This document shows positions 56,806 to 64,000 of a stretch of 64,000 nucleotides of DNA, piece by piece. The DNA lies in NCBI GenBank assembly GCA_023653785.1, contig JAMKCH010012762.1, positions 1 through 64,000 of the forward strand, written 5' to 3'. Every line of letters starts with the position of its first letter. Position 1 is the stretch's first letter. The notes below the pieces were generated by a model. The model did no database searches and was not told where the DNA came from. It worked only from the letters and a program-made list of their open reading frames with translations. The position numbers were made by a program, and so were the translations under genes. The DNA is from Ophioderma brevispina. Its lineage: Eukaryota > Echinodermata > Ophiuroidea > Amphilepidida > Ophiodermatidae.

Positions 56806-58089
56806 AATTGGGGATACCCGAAAATTTGGAAAAGGTTGGAATACAAAGGGGCCGCAATTCCGCCCAAGTTGGGTTGAAGCTTTTTTTCAGTTTTTCACCA
56901 ACACCTCTGGGTATTTACGTGCGGACTCCAAATTCCTGCCCTCCATGGCGTGTCTGGGACCTGAGAAACCAATCTTAACCCATGTGAGAACCCCAACCGT
57001 AAAACACTCGCAGCCTTCTGATCCGTGTACTCGTCTAGCAGTGGTTAACAGCTCACAAAGTTTCACTGGTGAGGGGGGGGCTTACACATTAACCAAGTCT
57101 GGTGTTCGGTACTGAGTTCGTCACCCTCTCTATGGCTATTTGTACCTGAAATAGGTTTTACAAACATTGGTCAGTGCAATGAATTCAATTATTGACTGGC
57201 GCCATTCCCCGATTTGGTATTAAAAACTTTAGCATTTAGAGCGGACACCACTTTTAATAAAACTGGGAGACCCATACCTAGGCCTGACAAAAACCTGTGA
57301 AACATGACCGAATATAACATTCTATATTTTTTGATTATTTTGGCAAAAGTGGTAGATGAACAGACATACTATAAGGGCAAATGGTGCAAAAATGAAAGAC
57401 CACAGAGCCATGCAGCGTACACAGCCCTCAGTATTACAAATGCCCCTTTTTGTTTGGTTTAACCTTATTAAGCGTGATGTTATTATTCTGGATCCCAACC
57501 GTGTGCTTCCTGAACCTGTTATTATTATTTTGGTCCGTTATCTGTAGAGTTCTAGTGTATATAAATGGTTGTTGTGAGCTTTATTCACCTCAAGCTCCTG
57601 CTAAGGTGGATTAGTGTGCATTATTATTACTAACTATTATTAATTTTAGAGTACACCCAGCAGAAGGTATTCACAGAAGCAAAACCCATGCCAGTGATAA
57701 TCAATGGATCCCAACGAAGTTAGAATTAAATTTTTTAACCATATATGAATGTATAAGGCATTGAGTTTCAGTTTAAACCCTACCTGCAAAAAAACTGTGA
57801 ACTCCCATCAAACCCTCAAACCTAACAACTGTGAAATTTATTTTCTTTCCCATATTTTTGCAAAAGTTTTTTTAAAAAACCCTATTACATATGGACAAAA
57901 CTATTTTTAAAAGTGCCAACCCATGAGGTAATAAGTAACACTGGATCACCCCACCCAAAGTGCCCATGTGTACACCCAGTGTAATGTTACCCAAAGAAAT
58001 TATTGCATTTAGAACACACCCTCTGCAGTATGGAAAGCACAGCAGCCAAACATATACAAAACACAATGTAATTTGTATACAATATATCA

Positions 58090-58930
58090 GAACATAAACG
58101 TAAAATCATGCATGCGACTAAAAGCCGGTGAATCGTGCCGCGGGGGATGGGGATACCCTTCTTCCAACGTAAACATCATGATTGTAAACCGCGGGTTTGT
58201 GTACCTAAATTACCCGCGCAATACAGGCCGGATGCCGCAGTTGACCAAAAAGGCAAGCCGGCGAACGACGGGTCCTAGCGCTGTCCAACGGACTGGAATC
58301 TCACCCCTCTGCTTACTTACGGCTTTACACGCACTTGCCACCGTGGTTGGGCTTGCCGCAAATCGCGCAATTGTGGCGAAATTTACAATTTTTCTCAGGA
58401 GCAACGACTGCTGCTTAAACTTTGAAACAAGTGAGAGGTAAATGGCGGTTACCTGACCTGAAATGGAGAAGGGTGGGTGACTGGCGCGCTCTGCAGGCGG
58501 AAGGAGGGCTGTTGATACGGACCGCGGCGTTGGGGGGGTTGCCATTACGAACAAAAAGGCCACAGTTCCCGTCGATGACAGACCCAGGGTTTTGGGGGGT
58601 TCCTCGTGTGGACGCTCCTAAAATGCGTGTCGTAAAAACTTCGCCACCCGAAGCCGCCGAAGCGATTCGCAGCGGATCTGAGGATGCGGTATTTTAAGAC
58701 CTCCTGCGCGCGATTGGGGTGGAATTCCAAAAAAACAGAAGCGTAACTAATGAACGCGCTTGCCATGTTGAAATGGATGTTATTCTTACGCACAGGCTTG
58801 TTTCCTTAATCACAGGTCGCCCTTGGCGATCTACTACTGTTAACGCTAAGTTCGCGCGTGTTCTTGGTCGTGCCTCCCCAGTTTTAAGATAGCCCTACTT
58901 CAATAAATTCACACCCCTCCCAATCTTTTC
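58090..58930 (-). pseudogene. Ngaro gag-like region, copy A
   Basis: The conserved gag segment reads MASAFISYASVFLEFHPNR, AQEVLKYRILRSAANRFGG, then WRSFYDTHFR (58,775-58,610). Further on is a zinc knuckle, CKFRHNCAICGKPNHGGK (58,387-58,334), with spaced Cys and His residues suited to nucleic-acid binding. Frame changes separate the two parts. It would package the element RNA. Confidence 0.75.
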
Positions 58931-60329
58931 CCTTCATTGCTTGTGGGAGAGTGCGACCAGGGGAGCGCAGAACGGATTTGGCCATCTGAGCACCACGGCC
59001 CAACATTGAGACGAGAGAAACTGCTTCGTCAAAACTGTATATAATATCTAACTGCACATCCTCTGCAGGCACTAAAAGGTGAATATTAACAAAAAGGGGC
59101 CTTGCAATCCGCCAAGTTGAATCTCTGCCTATCTCTTTTTTTCAGTATTTTTCCCTAACCACCTCTGGGTATTTACGTGCGGACTCCAAATTCCTGGCCC
59201 ATCCATGGCTGTCTTGTACCTGAAATCCACTCTATAAACCCATGTTAGACCCCAACCGTAAAAACACTCGCGCCTTCTGATCCGTGTACTCGTCTAGCAG
59301 TGGTACCAGCTCACAAAGTTTTCACATGGTGAGGGGGCTACACATAACAAGTCTGGTGGTACTGAGTTGTCACCCCCTTCTCTATGCTATTTTGTACCTA
59401 ATTATGGGTTGTACACATTGGTCATGCAAATTGAATTCAATTTATTGACTGGCTGCCATTCCCCGATTTTGGATAAAAACTTATCATTATAGCGACACCC
59501 CTTTAATAAAATGTGAGAGCCCAACCTAGCCCTGACAAAACCTGTGAAAAAATGACAATATAACATTTCTATTTATTTTTGATTATTTTGGCAAAGTGGA
59601 GATGAACAGCACACTATAAGGGCAAGAGGTGTCAAAAATGAAAGACCCACAAGCCAATGCACGTACACAACCATCAGTATACCAATCCTTTTTGTTTTGT
59701 TTACAACCTTTTAAGCGTGAGTTTATTATTCTGGACCCAACCGTTGCCTTCCTGGAACCCTTTATTTATTTATTTTGGTCAGTTAGCTTGTAGAGTTTAT
59801 TTTTTATATAACTTGTGTTAGTTGTATGTGCACCTCAAGCTCCTGTATGGTGATTAGTGTGCATTATATTACTAACGATTATTATTTTATAGTAAACCCA
59901 GCGAAATGTATTCACTGAAGCAAAACCCCATTCCAGTGATATCCATGGATGGCCACGAATATTAGAATGAAATTTTTAAAACCCTTATGAATGGGTATAA
60001 AAGGCAATGAGTTTCAATTAACCCTAACTGCACTGTGAACCCATCAACCCTGCAAACTACAACTGTGAAATTTATTTAATTTTTCCCATATTTTTTGCAA
60101 GTTTAAAACCCCCATTACATTGGCAAAACCTATTTAAAAGTGCCAAACCCATGATGGTAATAAATAACACTTTATAATAACACTTATTTATTATATCTAT
60201 TAATTAAATATATCTTTTAAAAAGAATTATTTAAATTTATACCACAGCACCCTGCAGTAGGAAGCTTACAACAGCACCCCAACATAATACAAACACAATG
60301 TAATTTGTAACTAACAATATATTCCAGAA

Positions 60330-61130
60330 CCTAACGTAAATCGGCATGCGACGAAAAGCCGGTGAAAAACTCGTGCCGCGGGGGTATAACCCCCTTTCCA
60401 ACGTAAACATCAGATTGTAAAAACCGGGTTGTACCTAAATTCCCGTCGCAAAATGCCGATGCCGCCATTACCAAATAAGGCAGCCCGGGATATCGCGTGT
60501 CTAGCGCTGTTCCAGACTGTATCTCACCGCCTGCTGCTTTAACATTACGGCTTTTTACACGCACTGCAACCGTGGTTGGGCTTGCCGCAAATCGGCAATT
60601 GTGGCGAAATTTATCATTTTGTTCCAGGACAAAACCTCCTGCCTTGTTAAAATAAACCGGAAACTAAGTGCTAGTACTGGCGGGTTACCTGACCTGAAAG
60701 TGGATGAAGGGTGTGAATTTGGCGCGCATCTGCAGGCGGAAGGAGGGCTGATACGCCGCGCGTTTGGGTGCCATTACGAAACAAGCCACAGTTCGCCGTC
60801 GATAGCAGACCAGGGTTTTGGGGGTTCCTCTGCTGGCGCATCCTAACCTGCGTGTCGTAAACTTCGTGCCACCCGAAGCCGCCGAAGCGATTCGCAGCGT
60901 AATCTGATGGTATTCATGTATTTTACGACCGCACCCTCCTGCGCGCGATGGGGTTGAATTCCAAAAAAAACAGAAGCTTAAATATGAACGCGCTTGCCAT
61001 GTTGAAATGGGATGTTATCTTACGCACAGGCTTTGTTCCCTTAATCACAGTGTCGCCCTTGGCTATCTACTGTTAACGCTAGTTCGCGCGGGTCTTGGCG
61101 CCTCCCCTCTTTTTCCAGAAGTAGCCCTAA
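60330..61130 (-). pseudogene. Ngaro gag-like region, copy B
   Basis: A diverged duplicate of copy A. The gag core (61,020-60,820) and zinc-knuckle region (about 60,620-60,565) are recognisable at the DNA level, but extra indels destroy the frames. In the knuckle CGCGCAATTG has become CGGCAATTG. Confidence 0.7.
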
Positions 61131-61539
61131 TTCCATAAATTTCAAAACCCCTCCCAAGCTTTTCCTGATCTTGCCTTGTGTGAGATTGTCGCCTCATGGA
61201 CGCGCAGACGGACGCGAGGGGCTGTCGTGGGAGATTCCCTCCCTCGGGGGATTTACCAAATAATGATAGCTGACCCGGGATGCTACCCAGCTACTTTGAC
61301 ATGAAACTCCACCGTTATTGCTCTGACTCGTGGCCCCAGGGTTGTGCGGGCTCGGCTGCATCTCCTTGCCACGTCATATCCCGGTAGAACCTGAGGCTGA
61401 TGAACCTGGTATAGCTGGCACCTTGAGCTTGAGCTGCTGGCCCCTGAGCTTGGATTATCTGGCTCTGGAACTGATTCGCTAGAGTTCCTGAACTGAAGTG
61501 CTACCCCCTGAGCTGGATTAGCTTCGACCTGAACAAACC

Positions 61540-61930
61540 ATCTATGGGGACCAAATAAAAATGGCCATACGGGTATTATTTCCGGCTCTAATACTGTCCG
61601 TTTGCGTGGTCAAAGTTGCGCTTGATGCCTTTACTGTGCTTGACGGCCCTGGATTCAAGTTCATTGAATTAGCAGGTTTCGTACTTGTACCTGCCTGGTC
61701 GCTTGACTCCCGCAAAAACGGCATCCCATGATGGCTGCCTCGTTGTTTTCTTCACAGCGCTTCTCGTCACCCTGGGACCTGGTTTTCTTGTGTCTTTTCC
61801 CTCTTTTACGCACCCCGCCGACGACACATTTGTTGGCCTTTCCTTAGTCTCTTCACCCATCTTTCTCTTCTCAACAGGTTCGCAGATGTTGCTTTTAGAG
61901 TTCTTTTCTCTATATGCAAGGCAAGGCAAA
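61540..61930 (-). pseudogene. Ngaro gag N-terminal region
   Basis: A frame from 61,929 to 61,669 begins MPCLAYREKNSKSN and is rich in Lys, Arg, Glu, Thr and Pro; a second continues to 61,542. Low complexity and position just inside A1 fit a gag N-terminus. I do not recognise specific motifs. Confidence 0.45.
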
Positions 61931-61971
61931 GATGAATTGCTTTTCCTGAGTGTTCATTTCAGCGAGAACAA

Positions 61972-62275
61972 CATTTTTTTTATGACTGCACCGTCTGCCA
62001 ACCAGCCTTGAGTGACAAGTTTTTTGGAAAAAATGTAAACAATGCAAAACATACCAGGGCGCGAAAGGCGCGTGATGATTGATGCTGTCACTTGCCAGCC
62101 AGTCTACCGAGGTTCAATGGGTCACGCAAATTGACCCTACTAGACCTTGCGGCCGGACAACCAGGGCACTTACATTAAGCCGACTCACTCCCCCACCCAT
62201 AAAATATGAGCATCCAAACAAGGGAATTGGCCGACATCGAGGAGCCAAATTGTTTGATTAGACTACTAATAACAA
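61972..62275 (-). repeat. Split direct repeat A1 (element 5' end)
   Basis: It matches A2 at 51,885-52,198 in the same orientation. Similarity ends at GATTAGACTACTAATAA near 62,275, which marks the outer boundary of the element. Confidence 0.85.
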
Positions 62276-62279
62276 CACT

Positions 62280-62525
62280 AATTATTTTAATTTATATGTA
62301 GCAATACAGTAATTGTATTATTTAACATTTTAACATGTAATTGTATCTTTTAATGTAATTGTATTTTATGGAATTTAACCTTGCATATATATTGAATTTT
62401 TACTATTGTATGTTGTTTGATTGGTATTTATATTGTCTAGAGAGGTCCCTTGTGGAAAGCAGTGCTTCGTTCACCTGTAACGTGGCTCCCTCGTATAAAT
62501 ATGTCTACTAATAAATAAATAAATG
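62280..62525 (+). mobile_element. LINE 3' UTR with (AAAT)n tail
   Basis: TCTAGAGAGGTCCCTTGTGG, CACCTGTAACGTGGCTCCCT, CGTATAAATATG and a closing TAATAAATAAATAAATG are typical of a CR1/L2-like LINE end. It is directly adjacent to the outer end of the Ngaro element, so that element may have landed in it. Confidence 0.6.
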
Positions 62526-62529
62526 CACC

Positions 62530-64000
62530 TCTAAAGACAAACAATCAAATGTAGTTTTATTTTTTTTTTTTTTTTCTCTGTTTTGGTGTTGTGTTTTTTT
62601 GTTAATGTTTTGTTTTTTTCTTTTGCGGTTTTCTTTTTGTTGTTTTGTTTGTTTCTTAACAATCTTCTGCCCAGAATTGCGTTCGGTAGCTATGTGATGT
62701 TTAAAATTGATTTTTTTTTTGTCAATTTCGATCTTATTTGTTTTAGTAGGAGAAACAAATTTGGTTGATACAATAATTTTTGCTATATTTAAATTTATTG
62801 CCAGTTGAAGCATGAAATCAGTGGGGTACCGACGGAAGGAAAACAGGTCCCTCTCCATGGCTGGAAATATCGTGCAACTGGAATAATATTTGCACTTCCG
62901 TCTCGATTTTGTCGTTTGTCCTTATAGTGTTTAGGTATTAATAAGAGTAGACAATAGTAATCTTCTTTTACGAATAAGCTGTAAATCCTTGTAATCCTGG
63001 ATTCCGTTTATAGAAAATGGTCATGCTAAGCTAATTTCCGGCGCAGTCGTACATGAAAGGATCCATGAGAAATTTACAGAAAGAAGGGCCCCCAATTTTG
63101 TTCTAACCCGGGTTTTTTTACATATTTGGAATGCTTTCCAATGTATCAGATCACACCTGAAGTGAATAAGGCCAATAGGCCCCGTCTTTTATGTAATAAT
63201 ATAGGATGTAGTATTTGCTATCGTGGCACGACAGAAAATTCAAATCACGGTGTTCTATGGATACAATACGAGATCAGGCAAGTTCAACACAAGGGGGTTT
63301 GCGGTTTTCTTCTTTTTGTACTTGTTTGTCCAATTAAACCTTCAAAACGTTCTTGGTAGGTGGTCTCCAAGGCGATCCAGTGCAAATTTGAGAGAAATTC
63401 GTATTCTAAAACAAAAAAAATCTCTGCGCATTTGGCACGGTTTATTTGAAGCAAGCACCGGGACGATTTGAAAATGCTGCTCCTCCTGACTGATTGCCTC
63501 TCATATTTGCTGGTTCAGATAAGTCGTATGTTTTTTGCCTTTGTTGATTTGAATAATTTCTATTGGTTTAGCAATTTTTCTCGTCGAATTCGTCCATCAA
63601 TAAACGATCGCGATTAATAACACAAATAAGTGCTTGGGGAGGGGGGGGGGGGTCGTGTCACGCCAAGATTTTTGTTTTGCGGCGATTTTCTCATTCGTTA
63701 AAAATAAATATTTTCGTAGCTCTATTTTTTTTTGTAATTGTGTAACACTCATCTTTGCGCTTCTTTTTCCATAAAAGAAATTCCGCCGATAATGAATATT
63801 AGCCCACAATTGGAGTGTGATTTTAAAAATAAAAATTTAGCAAATCCTGTGTTGCCAGAAATATTTTTCTGCTTAGTATGTTCATATGCATGAAACAAAA
63901 TTATTATATAATCATAAAAATTATTACATCCTTTATGTGCTGAAAAGACAGCACTTTTCATCATCTACCGACTGCGCCGCCATTGCTGTACAAACATATG
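62530..64000. other. No gene recognised
   Basis: AT-rich sequence with a T run near 62,558-62,576 and a G run near 63,640-63,652. Frames up to 116 residues are low-complexity lysine/asparagine or phenylalanine runs without family resemblance. Confidence 0.5.

Larger units (their letters stand above)
56630..61215. repeat. Tandem duplication of about 2.3 kb (gag to RT start)
   Basis: Segment A (56,630-58,975) and segment B (58,975-61,215) align end to end: GAGACGAGAGAAACTGCTTC, GTATTTACGTGCGGACTCCA, the AGCCGGTGAA...CGTGCCGCGGG block, GAAGCCGCCGAAGCGATTCG, and ATGTTGAAATGG. B differs by very many one- and two-base indels. The junction near 58,970 places the first part of RT (MLGRGAQMAKS) directly against gag sequence. 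It is a real duplication or, as likely, an assembly artefact. Confidence 0.8.
51398..62275 (-). mobile_element. Ngaro-type tyrosine-recombinase retrotransposon
   Basis: Read on the minus strand the element runs: direct repeat A1 (62,275-61,972), gag, reverse transcriptase, RNase H, tyrosine recombinase, SGNH hydrolase, then B1 (52,566-52,199), A2 (52,198-51,885) and B2 (51,756-51,398). This A1 ... B1-A2-B2 'split direct repeat' plan with a recombinase instead of an integrase defines the Ngaro branch of DIRS-order elements. Such elements are thought to replicate through a circular intermediate and to integrate without a target duplication. Every domain is frameshifted, and about 2.3 kb is present twice, so the written copy is not functional. 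Confidence 0.88.

Noticed and set aside
62508..62858. A lysine/asparagine-rich 116-residue frame
   Set aside because: Low-complexity translation of T- and A-rich simple sequence next to a LINE tail.

Overview
This is a eukaryotic (animal) genomic window. It is mostly non-coding, has no operons or bacterial-type gene packing, and is crowded with decayed transposable elements. The one host gene I can identify is a four-exon member of the 2'-5'-oligoadenylate synthetase (OAS) family. It sits beside a Ngaro-type tyrosine-recombinase retrotransposon, several LINE remnants and many terminal-inverted-repeat elements. OAS genes occur in vertebrates, sponges, molluscs and some invertebrate deuterostomes but not in insects or nematodes, so a marine invertebrate is the best guess. 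I cannot name the phylum from sequence alone.

Layout. From 0 to 6.1 kb there are small DNA elements and a triple nest: a terminal-inverted-repeat element (1654-6052) split by a 5'-truncated LINE (about 2112-5809), which is itself split by a small inverted-repeat element (4941-5769). A mariner-like transposase pseudogene lies at 7.35-8.07 kb on the minus strand. From 8.1 to 10.6 kb the sequence is almost pure G and is probably an artefact. An unusual element packed with the word CAACGCGTTG lies at 10.86-11.82 kb. Two decayed minus-strand LINEs lie at 14.2-19.2 kb. From 19 to 34 kb I see dispersed repeats, two long foldback elements, a Tc1-like transposase fragment, a mariner-type MITE and one unassigned possible exon.

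From 34.1 to 50.1 kb lies the OAS-like gene (plus strand; exons 34100-34282, 38803-39090, 47509-47906, 49998-50142). Together the exons encode an almost complete nucleotidyltransferase core and the OAS C-terminal domain, with all three catalytic aspartates. The frame is broken three times by single-base excesses, each in a homopolymer run, and once by a stop codon. Its introns hold MITEs, LINE tails, a 60-bp satellite, an inverted-repeat pair, a 151-bp palindrome and a tRNA-Arg-like sequence.

From 51.4 to 62.3 kb lies a minus-strand Ngaro-type retrotransposon. Its order is gag with a zinc knuckle, reverse transcriptase, RNase H, tyrosine recombinase, then an SGNH-hydrolase domain, flanked by the split direct repeats (A1 ... 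B1-A2-B2) typical of this group. About 2.3 kb of gag plus the start of RT is present twice in tandem.

Assembly quality. One-base indels at homopolymers are dense in the OAS exons, in the duplicated Ngaro segment and between repeat copies. T-run-to-G-run junctions occur at three loci. This looks like an imperfectly polished assembly, so 'pseudogene' calls based on frameshifts alone should be treated with care.
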